Under the pieces are notes generated by a model. That model searched no databases. It saw nothing but the letters and a program-made list of their open reading frames with translations, and was not told the origin of the DNA. The translations under genes and the position numbers were made by a program. From positions 1 to 24,945 of IMG/VR virus record IMGVR_UViG_3300012525_002487: DNA of 24,945 nucleotides; one strand, given 5' to 3'. Every line of letters starts with the position of its first letter. Position 1 is the stretch's first letter. This DNA comes from a virus. Shown here piece by piece: positions 16,712-24,475 of the stretch.

Positions 16712-16860
16712 TTGAAAATGATGTTTCTGGTAGATATAAAGACTTTTTATCTAATGGATTTAAGGTAAGAGGAACTAGTGGAGAACAAAATAGTGATGGA
16801 ATAACTTACATCTTCGCTGCCTTCGCTGAGTCTCCGTTCCAAACTGCAAACGCTAAATAA
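16705..16860 (+). pseudogene. Frameshifted C-terminal remnant of the LamG/SPRY adhesin
   Basis: Reading from ACT at 16705 in the -1 frame gives 51 codons ending at TAA 16858-16860. The peptide includes SGRYKDFLSNGFKVRGTSGE, then ITYIFAAFAESPFQTANAK. The segment DFLSNGFKVR followed by YIFAAFAESPF-x-x-A-N-A is the typical ending of DUF7483-like phage proteins, so this is the missing end of the preceding gene rather than a separate one. Removing the AT repeated in AATATACT at 16700-16707, or adding one base, would restore one continuous protein. TTG 16708 could in principle start it alone, but there is no Shine-Dalgarno. Confidence 0.85.
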
Positions 16861-16861
16861 G

Positions 16862-16870
16862 GTTTAAAGT
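16862..16870 (+). promoter_or_regulatory. Putative intergenic element, GTTTAAAGT
   Basis: GTTTAAAGT follows the adhesin remnant's stop codon by one base and is followed by TTACTAACTATAATTGTC. It begins 39 bases before the ATG of the DUF7936-like gene, matching the spacing at 13158. Its flanks differ from the other copies, so the shared core stands out. Confidence 0.4.
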
Positions 16871-16900
16871 TTACTAACTATAATTGTCTCAAGAAACCAA

Positions 16901-17551
16901 ATGTCTGCTCCTACGCATACTTATACCTGCCCCTCCATCACCACAATCAAGTCACTCGGAGAAGGACTCGATAATGTAGTTACTTCTGCTACAATTTATC
17001 TCACCACAGCCACCACCGCTACCTACACCGAAACTGTCACTGAAACGCAATGGCCAGTGCAAACCGGGACTACTGAAGAGACCTATGAAGAGGTGCAATA
17101 CACCGCTCCTCTTGCCCCACTACCCGATACTCTCACCGAAGTCACTGAGGGCACTGAAGTATTCCGCGAGGAGATCCCACGTACCAAAATTGGCGATGTA
17201 GTAACACTCACTCGCGAGGTCCCTACCTACGATATCCCAGAGCCCATCACAACCTCAACAGACGAAGAACGCACTCGTGAATTCTCTTCCTTTGCCCACT
17301 TTACTGTAGAGTTTGATACAACAAGCCTTGATGCGGAGTCTTTTGTGGCCTACGCCGGACTCACCGAAGAGACCGTGGTTGGTTGGGCAAGGACCCTAGT
17401 CCCAGACACATTCACCGAGGCCGAGACCAAAAACACCCAGAGAGTAGAGACAGAAAGGGATATGTTCCTCAACCCTGAAAAATACGCCAAGGACTCTCCC
17501 GTACCCCCATGGAAAATAGCACAAGATCAGCAGGGCGAGGAAGAGGTTTAA
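16901..17551 (+). CDS. DUF7936-like phage protein
   Basis: The 216-aa product is strikingly rich in Thr and Glu, with an N-terminus like YTCPSITTIKSLGEGLDNVV followed by strand-forming Thr repeats. Its last third has FVAYAGLTEETVVGWARTLV and a helix with repeated charged residues. This matches small uncharacterised proteins common in cyanophage fibre clusters, in which a valine-rich strand, then Y-x-x-L-x-E-x-x-V-x-x-W, then a polar helix occur. The family is usually placed as DUF7936, but I recall this by pattern only. It stands between two putative promoter elements, so it may be its own transcription unit, and its stop codon lies inside the next GTTTAAAGT copy. The role is unknown; a virion or chaperone role near fibres is likely. 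Confidence 0.6.
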   Translation: MSAPTHTYTCPSITTIKSLGEGLDNVVTSATIYLTTATTATYTETVTETQWPVQTGTTEETYEEVQYTAPLAPLPDTLTEVTEGTEVFREEIPRTKIGDVVTLTREVPTYDIPEPITTSTDEERTREFSSFAHFTVEFDTTSLDAESFVAYAGLTEETVVGWARTLVPDTFTEAETKNTQRVETERDMFLNPEKYAKDSPVPPWKIAQDQQGEEEV

Positions 17552-17570
17552 AGTAAACTATATATTATAG
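17546..17570 (+). promoter_or_regulatory. Putative intergenic element, GTTTAAAGT with two small palindromes
   Basis: GTTTAAAGT at 17546-17554 contains the stop codon of the preceding gene and forms GTTTA-AAG-TAAAC (17546-17558). CTATA-TAT-TATAG follows at 17558-17570, giving two adjacent 5-base-pair inverted repeats. The element starts 34 bases before ATG 17580. There is no T-run, so a promoter or operator is more likely than a terminator. Confidence 0.4.
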
Positions 17571-17579
17571 ACGTACGAC

Positions 17580-20483
17580 ATGGCATATATTGGGCGCAAT
17601 CCAGCCATAGGAACACAAAAGGTCCTAGATAGTCTTGAATCACAGTTCAACGGCTCCCTTACCACCTTCGACCTACGCTACGGCGGAAACCCCATCTACC
17701 CCACCCTAAGCTCCTCGCTCATAGTCTCCGTCGGCGGCGTGCTCCAGGAGCCTGGCGAGGCCTACTATGTCTCTTCTGACACCATCGTATTCTCCCAGGC
17801 CCCGGCTACTGGGTTAGATTGCTGGATATTACTCTATAGCGAGTATGGCGCAGCAGCGGGCGGGAGTAGTAGCGGCGGTGCAGTGTCAGTCGCAACGGGC
17901 GAGCCAATGGGCCACGAAGACCGTACCGACTCCGCCATCTCATTCGACAACGCCAGCCGCACCTTTACCATCGCCCCTGCGAGTGGGATATCGGAGTTTG
18001 TGGTCTGGACGAAGGGCACTAAGCGAACCTACTCCACAGCTCAAACAGTACAGATCGGCACCGCCACTGGGCTCTATTACATCTACTTCGATGCGTTTGG
18101 CGTGTTGCAATATCGCACAACGTACTTCGACTGGGACGACGACACCCCAACCGCCTATGTGTATTGGAACGCCACCTCATCAACCGCAGTGTTTGTGGCG
18201 GACGAGAGGCACGGTATTGTGCTCGATTGGCAAACCCATGAGTATTTGCATAGGACTCGGGGTGCGGTAATTGCGAGCGGGTTTTCCATCTCCAACTACA
18301 CGACCACAGGCGACGGAAGCGCAAATGCTGATGCGCAGTTCGATCTTGCCAATGGTACGTTCTTTGACGAAGACCTCGAAGTAAATATTACTCATAGTGC
18401 CACGCCGAGCGCCGGAACGTTCACCCAGGTGCTGACAGGTAATGCCGAGATCCCCGTGTACTATATGAGCGGGAGCGAGGGCGATTGGGTAAGAGACACT
18501 GCGACAGAATTTGCTTGTAAGCAATCCGGCACCACCCTCCAATACAACTCATTGAGCGGGAGCACTTGGTCCACCACGGCGGCGAACGATAACCGCTACG
18601 TAGTGAGCTGGGTGGTAGCGACCAATGAGATTAGCGCTCCTGTTATTGTGGTTCTTGGCCAAGATCAATACAGCTCAATTGGCGCGGCTGAGGAGGCAGT
18701 GTGGGGAGACCTAACCCTCACCAACTTCCCGATATTTGAGTTTAGGCCGTTGTGGAAGGTGATCTTCCGCACCAACTCTACATTCACCAATACCCCCAAC
18801 GCCTATATTGCCAACGTCCTCGATTTGAGAGAGTTCAGCTCAACGGGCATTGCGGGGACAATTGTCTCCGACCACGGGTTGCTTAGTGGCTTGGCAGATG
18901 ACGACCATGCCCAGTACCTCAATACAACGGTCGATAGGACCGGAGTCACCGCCAACATCACCACCACGGGAAATATCAGTGCGGCGAACCTAATCGCCTC
19001 TGGGCAGCTCCAAGGCCCGGCGAACTTTGTCATTGATCCAGCGGCCGTGGGCGACGATACCGGCACCGTGGAGATCAAAGGTAACCTAACCGTCCAGGGC
19101 ACCACCACTACGGTTAACTCCACAACCACAACTGTTAATCAGATCAAGTTAGGTGATAATGATAAGGCGCTGTTCGGCGACGGGGATGATCTACAGATAT
19201 ATCATAGCGGATCGAATAGTTACATAGACGATGTTGGTACAGGAAATCTTATTTTAGGCGCTGCAAATTTCCAGTTGATGAATGTTGCACATACCGAAAA
19301 TTATTTTACTGCAACAAATAATGGTTCTGTACAATTATATTATGACGCAAATTTAAAACTTGAGACAACTTCAACTGGGATTAACGTACAAGGTGATATA
19401 AAACTTAGTGCAAATAATTACTTAGCTCTATCTGAAAAGCTATATGGATATAGCGGATCATTTTCCTCAATTATGGTGGGGAACCCAAGCGATGTAAGAG
19501 GAAATGTCGCATTAGCTGTAGACACTAGTACGATCACCGGTGGTAACTTTAATGGCTACGGGCAGATAATATTTACAAGGCGAGGAGGATTAGCTCCTAA
19601 TAATGCCGGAAATAATTTTATTGGGGTTTACAGTTATAACTCTTCTGATTCATTGATCTTAGGACCAATTACTACTAGTGGTTATACTAGTGGCCCATTA
19701 ACATTAACCTCATCTGGCAATGTCGGCATCGGCACCACAAACCCACTAAAAAAATTACATACTTTAAGCGGAACAAGTGGATACTCCATAACAAATTCAG
19801 AAGATAACTATATTGTTGCTAGATTTGAAGCCGAAGACTCAAGAGTTCAAATTGCCTCTCAAGATACAGGTGATAATGGTTCTTCTCTAATTTTATCAAA
19901 TAGCGATAAACACTGGATAGTAGATGCTAAGGCAGCAGATAAAGATAATCGGTTTGATATCGGATACTATGACTCTAGTGTTTCAGACACTACAGATTGG
20001 AACCAACATAAATCAACGTATTTCACAATAAAAACAACTGGGAATGTCGGCATCGGCACTGATAACCCTTCACAAAAACTTGTAGTATATAATGGAAATA
20101 TAAAATTACAGGGTGAACCAACTAATGTTGCAAATTTAATATTTACTAGAACTGACACTTCTTGGTCTCTTAATAATGAAACAGAATTTAGGATTTATAG
20201 CGGTTCGGGAACAACAGATTCTCCATCAACTCTAAGATTAAATATTAATCACTCTACTGGGCATATCACTCCAGGTGCAGATGCAACCCAAGACTTTGGT
20301 TCTCCGACTAAACGCTGGGCGAATATCTACTCTGCTGACCTCCAGTTATCCAATGAAGGCTCCGCCAACGACGTCGATGGGACATGGGGCGCCTACACCA
20401 TCCAAGAAGGCGAAGAGGAGTTGTTCCTCATCAACCGCCGGAGTGGGAAGAAGTTTAAGTTTGTATTAGAAGAGGTTAAGTAA
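17580..20483 (+). CDS. Tail fibre with VGIGT repeats and VDGTWGAYTIQEGEE tip
   Basis: The 967-aa product starts MAYIGRNPAIGTQ, then has a beta-rich fibre base (LIVSVGGVLQEPGEAYYVSS) to about residue 95. A long beta-stranded part follows to about 430. The motif HGLLSGLADDDHAQYL (about 432-448) is a well-known fibre segment. TVQGTTTTVNSTTTTVNQIK (about 500-520) leads into DDLQIYHSGSNSYIDDVGTG (about 535-555). Two GNVGIGT repeats follow near 714 and 822. The tip (about 896-967) carries ITPGADATQDFGSPTKRWAN, then VDGTWGAYTIQEGEEELFLI, then NRRSGKKFKF. The 5' part is GC-rich and the part at about 19190-20275 AT-rich. The stop is followed three bases later by the next gene. Likely a receptor-binding tail fibre. 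Confidence 0.82.
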   Translation: MAYIGRNPAIGTQKVLDSLESQFNGSLTTFDLRYGGNPIYPTLSSSLIVSVGGVLQEPGEAYYVSSDTIVFSQAPATGLDCWILLYSEYGAAAGGSSSGGAVSVATGEPMGHEDRTDSAISFDNASRTFTIAPASGISEFVVWTKGTKRTYSTAQTVQIGTATGLYYIYFDAFGVLQYRTTYFDWDDDTPTAYVYWNATSSTAVFVADERHGIVLDWQTHEYLHRTRGAVIASGFSISNYTTTGDGSANADAQFDLANGTFFDEDLEVNITHSATPSAGTFTQVLTGNAEIPVYYMSGSEGDWVRDTATEFACKQSGTTLQYNSLSGSTWSTTAANDNRYVVSWVVATNEISAPVIVVLGQDQYSSIGAAEEAVWGDLTLTNFPIFEFRPLWKVIFRTNSTFTNTPNAYIANVLDLREFSSTGIAGTIVSDHGLLSGLADDDHAQYLNTTVDRTGVTANITTTGNISAANLIASGQLQGPANFVIDPAAVGDDTGTVEIKGNLTVQGTTTTVNSTTTTVNQIKLGDNDKALFGDGDDLQIYHSGSNSYIDDVGTGNLILGAANFQLMNVAHTENYFTATNNGSVQLYYDANLKLETTSTGINVQGDIKLSANNYLALSEKLYGYSGSFSSIMVGNPSDVRGNVALAVDTSTITGGNFNGYGQIIFTRRGGLAPNNAGNNFIGVYSYNSSDSLILGPITTSGYTSGPLTLTSSGNVGIGTTNPLKKLHTLSGTSGYSITNSEDNYIVARFEAEDSRVQIASQDTGDNGSSLILSNSDKHWIVDAKAADKDNRFDIGYYDSSVSDTTDWNQHKSTYFTIKTTGNVGIGTDNPSQKLVVYNGNIKLQGEPTNVANLIFTRTDTSWSLNNETEFRIYSGSGTTDSPSTLRLNINHSTGHITPGADATQDFGSPTKRWANIYSADLQLSNEGSANDVDGTWGAYTIQEGEEELFLINRRSGKKFKFVLEEVK
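19190..20275 (+). other. AT-rich core inside the 967-aa fibre gene
   Basis: Composition changes sharply at the DDLQIYHSG codons. As examples counted by hand, 17641-17700 has 35 G or C in 60, whereas 19321-19380 has 19 in 60. Codons change from GCC/ACC/ATC types to AAT/GGA/TTA types and return to the GC-rich style near 20280, where the conserved tip begins. This marks a separately inherited or separately evolving module. Confidence 0.6.
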
Positions 20484-20486
20484 CGC

Positions 20487-21743
20487 ATGGCAATCTACTC
20501 CGACTCAGGGTTTATCACAGCGCGGGATACCCCGCTTATCCGCCCCACCCTCGATCTTAATTTTGCAAGAGAGAAAAGGCTGGATAGTAGGGTGTTGTTT
20601 ACTAGGGATAGTAGTGCAACATACACTGATGAGGATGGCATCATCCGCACTGTTCCAAATAATGTGCCACGCTTCGACCACGACCCGACCACTGGTGAGA
20701 GTCTTGGATTATTGATTGAGGAGAGTAGGACTAATTCTCAGTTAAATTCTCAACCTCAATCTGGATCATTTACTGGTGGTAGTGCCACTATAACTTACAA
20801 TACCGCCACAGCACCAAATGGAGAAACAGAGGCTTGTAGAATTGCTCGTAATGGAACAAATACTAGTATCTCATATTGGAGAACAACCGGAAGTATAACA
20901 TTTGATTCCAACTCTATGGTTCTATCTTGTTGGGCGAAAGGACAAAATGGAAATAATTATTTTGTATGGTCTTTTCAGAATCTTGGTGGAGCAATTGTAA
21001 GAGCAGGATTTCTTTTGACTGGCGACGGAGAAACTCAAATTATTACTAATGGTAATGGCGGTCATACATTACAAATAGAAAAATACCCAGATGGTTGGTA
21101 TAGATGTATTATTATCGGAAATACTCAGTCTTCTGGAACAACCACTCAGTTTTTATATACGGCATCTGCTTATAATGAGGATAGTAGTGCTATTGGAGGA
21201 TCAACTTTAGTCTGGGGATTTCAACTAGAAGCAGGTGCTTTCCCAACCTCCTACATCCCCACCTCCGGCTCTACTGTCACCCGCGCCGCTGACCTTGCCT
21301 CCATTTCTGGCACAAACTTTGCAGAATGGTACAACCCCACCGAAGGTACTGCGTTTGTTGATGTTACAATGCCAAATTCCAAAGGTGCTTATGGAATACC
21401 TTCATATGCTTTTAAATTAACATCCGATTCAAATCGATATTATGGATTTAGCCGAGATAGTGTAGGACCGTATCATTATATAAATACTTCAGATGCAAAT
21501 ACTTATACATTTGCAAATTTGGCATCAGAATATAAATCAATTCTTACAATAAAAGAGGATGATATTAATTCGTACGTTAATGGAAATCAAAATGTAAGCT
21601 TGAGTAGCGTAACTTTATTTACTCCAGATATATTGTATTTAGGATCTACAACTTCAGAAAATGTATTAAACTCGCATATTAAGCAATTTAAATATTACAA
21701 TAGAAGGCTTTCTAACACCCAGCTCCAGGCTTTAACATCATGA
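20487..21743 (+). CDS. Adhesin with LDLNFA/PRFDHDP head and carbohydrate-binding-like core
   Basis: The 418-aa product has a highly recognisable phage head segment at residues 22-83: LDLNFAREKRLDSRVLFTRD, SSATYTDEDGIIR, PRFDHDPTTGESLGLLIEES, then RTN. A CBM-like beta-sandwich follows to about residue 250, ending in the common GFQLEAGAFPTSYIPTSGST then VTRAADLASI. A LamG-like C-terminal part (about 280-418) ends IKQFKYYNRRLSNTQLQAL. These modules are known from tail spikes and adhesins of marine phages and prophages, where they likely bind surface glycans. Composition alternates: the head, and the part around 21241-21300 (39 G or C in 60 by hand count), are GC-rich, while 21541-21600 has 16 in 60. 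The stop overlaps the next start (ATGA). Confidence 0.8.
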   Translation: MAIYSDSGFITARDTPLIRPTLDLNFAREKRLDSRVLFTRDSSATYTDEDGIIRTVPNNVPRFDHDPTTGESLGLLIEESRTNSQLNSQPQSGSFTGGSATITYNTATAPNGETEACRIARNGTNTSISYWRTTGSITFDSNSMVLSCWAKGQNGNNYFVWSFQNLGGAIVRAGFLLTGDGETQIITNGNGGHTLQIEKYPDGWYRCIIIGNTQSSGTTTQFLYTASAYNEDSSAIGGSTLVWGFQLEAGAFPTSYIPTSGSTVTRAADLASISGTNFAEWYNPTEGTAFVDVTMPNSKGAYGIPSYAFKLTSDSNRYYGFSRDSVGPYHYINTSDANTYTFANLASEYKSILTIKEDDINSYVNGNQNVSLSSVTLFTPDILYLGSTTSENVLNSHIKQFKYYNRRLSNTQLQALTS

Positions 21744-22063
21744 CCACCGCCGCCACCTACCTAAAATTCCCTTCTCAGGCCACGTTTGAGGAGCTTATGG
21801 CCGAGGCCGGGCTCACCCACGTCGCCGAGGACGGAACAATATTGCTTTCCCTATCATCCCATGAGCGGACAATTGATGTCATTGGCACCATCTACGACCC
21901 ACCCGGCGAGTGGGGCGCCGATGAGACAACCGGGGAGCCTATTGAGCTCTCCCCACCTGTCCCGCTTGCGGGCTACCATGTCAACATTGCAGGAAACGTC
22001 CCTGATAAGTTGAAAGAGTATATAATCGAGGCGCCCAACACCCCTCACAGAGTATTTTTCTAA
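21740..22063 (+). CDS. Small adhesin-partner protein (unknown family)
   Basis: The 107-aa product has VIGTIYDPPGEWGADETTGE, then LAGYHVNIAGNVPDKLKEYI, and ends NTPHRVFF. The G-T-I-Y-x-P-x-G motif, the G-Y-H-V-N strand and the terminal P-x-R-V-F are shared by small proteins next to tail fibres in many phages. ATG 21740 overlaps the preceding stop (ATGA), so its translation is probably coupled to the 418-aa adhesin. It may be a fibre-assembly helper or a minor tail component; nothing shows which. The gene keeps GC-rich codons, like the conserved head of its neighbour. Confidence 0.65.
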   Translation: MTTAATYLKFPSQATFEELMAEAGLTHVAEDGTILLSLSSHERTIDVIGTIYDPPGEWGADETTGEPIELSPPVPLAGYHVNIAGNVPDKLKEYIIEAPNTPHRVFF

Positions 22064-22072
22064 CGCAAATTT

Positions 22073-24472
22073 ATGGCAGACCAAAGAGCGCTTATTGGAA
22101 CATCGCTAGATCAGGTATCCACAAACGCCATGTTGGGGACTTTGGCATTCCAAGATGCTGACGGAGCGTATATTGAGACAATACGCGGGGCAACGGCGCT
22201 AGAAGGGTTTAATAAGGATATTGCCGATACGGCCGTAGATGTGTTTGTTTACGATACTTCCAAAGACTCCGATGGCGGAGCATGGCGCTATCGCACCCAG
22301 CACACTTCCTGGTACAATGAGACCCTAAATACATCGACGCGCGGAGCGCGAAGAGAGTTTCCTGCTGTTGCTGTGATTGTCACTGATAGTTCATACCATA
22401 TTAAAATTTATGATGGCGATGACCCTGATATGCCATTATGGATGGAGTTTCAGGATATTGTAAATGGCAGCGGATTAATACCGTCTCTGAGTGCTAAACC
22501 TGATTCTATTGCTGCTTTGAATGGGATAATAGCAATTGGAAATTTAGCAGGAACCGTTAATAGTGGTCAAGCAGGTGTTTTAAAACTTAATTTCATTGAA
22601 GACTCTGCTTACAGGCATATGCAATCTGGGTCTTCAACTTATAATGGAAAATGGATAGGGGGAGGACTTGCAAATAGAAATACTGGAACACCAACTACTG
22701 GAAGTTGGGACGATAGTGTTGGTTATATTGTAGATAATGACGTAAACGATGTAGCAATGACGGTCCTCCCAAACGCACCCATTGACTCTACTACTGGACT
22801 TCCAATCCCCACTATTGCCGTTGCGACTGATGGTGGTGTGAGTGTGATTAAGGATGATGGGACTGTAAACAGTGTTTCTCATGCTTACGGGGATTCAATG
22901 AAAATTGATGTTGATGGGGATGTTCTTTTAGCAACTCATAATGGTCCAACTAGTGGTCAGTCTGCTGAAACTTTTAATCTAATAACATTAACACAATTAG
23001 GAGACGGTGGTAGTGGACCTGCTCATGGAGATAATGCTATAGGCACTGATGAAACATATTATGGGTACGGGTCAATTATTAGTGGTGCAAATTACATGCC
23101 TTTTGTAACTCCAAATTTTGGAATTACAGTCAATCCTATAGTAAGAGGTAATGATATTTTCTTTGGAGATGATTTATTAATTCATATTGAAGAAGATAGA
23201 ACTTTTCCTGCAAACGGAATGTCCAACTACATTACTTCTGACTACAACACAGGATGGATGCACGGAGACTGCAAAGGTGCCTTCCTGTCTGATACTGATG
23301 ATACGGATGTAACTGGGACAGAACTATGGCCAGAAGGAGATTTTGCAGATGCTAATGAATGGTCTTCTGCTGCAGCTCAATGGACAATATCTGGTGGAAC
23401 TGCAACAGTTAATTACACTGGTGGTGGATATTCGTTTTTAGGTAGTTCTACCACAACACTAACAAATGGAAAAAAATATATTTTAAGTTTTACTATAAGT
23501 AATTATGGTGCAGGTGGTAGACTTGAAGCAGGTCAAGCAAACTCTAGTAATATTCCAATTGGTTTTAGTGCAAATGGATCATATACTCAACTAATAACTT
23601 ACACTGGAACCACCGGATATGGGTTGGGGATGTATGCTTATGGTGGTGGTACTGTAAATTTCACATTGGATAATTTATTTCTCCGAGAGTTGGAAGAAGA
23701 AGACCGTTCAGTAAACAATACTGGTCTCGCAGTTTACGGAACAATCACCAAGAGTGCCGTTGCCACTGGGGCGGAGTTGGTTGGTTATAGTGGGTTTAGT
23801 GGTAGTAATTATTTGCAAAGTCCGCAAGGATCCATATCCGTAGGGACAAGTGATTTCTGCTTATCTATTTGGTATAAACGTTCCACTGGCGACGAAATTA
23901 ATGTATATTTTGATTTCATTGAAGGTACTACAAATGGATTTAGACTTGTTCCTGGAAACTATATAAATGATATCTATTTGATTAATGGTAATTTTTCAAC
24001 TTATGTAGTATTTCCAGGAAAAGCAATAGGATCAGGTGTATGGACGCATCTATCCGTTGTAAGAGACTATGGAACAAATGTCAAAGTATATCAAAATGGA
24101 ATTTTAGTGGGAACAACAACCACATTTGCGAGCACGAATTATAATGCTGGGGGAGTTTTTAAAGTTAGTGGTTCGCCAGATTCATCAACTTGCATTTCTT
24201 TGATCAGATTATCAGCATCAGCACCTTCCGCAGAACAAATCAAAAAGATGTATGAGGACGAAAAGGTACTCTTCCAAGAGAATGCTGCTTGTACCTTATA
24301 TGGTTCATCAGACGTTGTAACGGCCTTGGCCTACGATGACACCACCTCCTTGCTCCATGTCGGTACCTCATCTGGCCGTTCTGAGTTTAAAGGGCTAAGA
24401 AGAGTGGGTAATACCACAACGGCGGTAACGACCGCCATCTCAGCATCTAATGGCCTTGTAGCGGAACAATAA
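22073..24472 (+). CDS. Multidomain adhesin: propeller-like, CBM-like and LamG domains
   Basis: The 799-aa product has a first half (about 1-415) with repeated strands and segments such as IPTIAVATDGGVSVIKDDGT, which look like blades of a propeller. A CBM4/9-like sandwich follows at about 416-531 (ISGGTATVNYTGGGYSF, NGKKYILSFTISNYGAGG). DRSVNNTGLAVYGTI leads into a LamG domain at about 573-720 (SVGTSDFCLSIWYKRSTGDE, GVWTHLSVVRDYG). The last 70 residues have IKKMYEDEKVLFQENAACTL, YGSSDVVTALAYDDTTSLLH, then VGTSSGRSEFKGLRRV, a conserved ending I recall from several marine phage adhesins. The protein is probably a glycan-binding virion component. The gene starts 9 bases after the previous stop, with no clear Shine-Dalgarno. 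Confidence 0.8.
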   Translation: MADQRALIGTSLDQVSTNAMLGTLAFQDADGAYIETIRGATALEGFNKDIADTAVDVFVYDTSKDSDGGAWRYRTQHTSWYNETLNTSTRGARREFPAVAVIVTDSSYHIKIYDGDDPDMPLWMEFQDIVNGSGLIPSLSAKPDSIAALNGIIAIGNLAGTVNSGQAGVLKLNFIEDSAYRHMQSGSSTYNGKWIGGGLANRNTGTPTTGSWDDSVGYIVDNDVNDVAMTVLPNAPIDSTTGLPIPTIAVATDGGVSVIKDDGTVNSVSHAYGDSMKIDVDGDVLLATHNGPTSGQSAETFNLITLTQLGDGGSGPAHGDNAIGTDETYYGYGSIISGANYMPFVTPNFGITVNPIVRGNDIFFGDDLLIHIEEDRTFPANGMSNYITSDYNTGWMHGDCKGAFLSDTDDTDVTGTELWPEGDFADANEWSSAAAQWTISGGTATVNYTGGGYSFLGSSTTTLTNGKKYILSFTISNYGAGGRLEAGQANSSNIPIGFSANGSYTQLITYTGTTGYGLGMYAYGGGTVNFTLDNLFLRELEEEDRSVNNTGLAVYGTITKSAVATGAELVGYSGFSGSNYLQSPQGSISVGTSDFCLSIWYKRSTGDEINVYFDFIEGTTNGFRLVPGNYINDIYLINGNFSTYVVFPGKAIGSGVWTHLSVVRDYGTNVKVYQNGILVGTTTTFASTNYNAGGVFKVSGSPDSSTCISLIRLSASAPSAEQIKKMYEDEKVLFQENAACTLYGSSDVVTALAYDDTTSLLHVGTSSGRSEFKGLRRVGNTTTAVTTAISASNGLVAEQ

Positions 24473-24475
24473 CCC

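Noticed and set aside
13679-16860. Programmed -1 frameshift at the end of the 1010-aa adhesin
   Set aside because: The junction AAT ATA CTT TGA lacks a slippery heptamer; an indel or error explains it better.
17558-17570. CTATATATTATAG as a transcription terminator
   Set aside because: The stem is short and AT-only and no T-run follows; it lies 9 bases before a start codon, so a promoter or operator role fits better.
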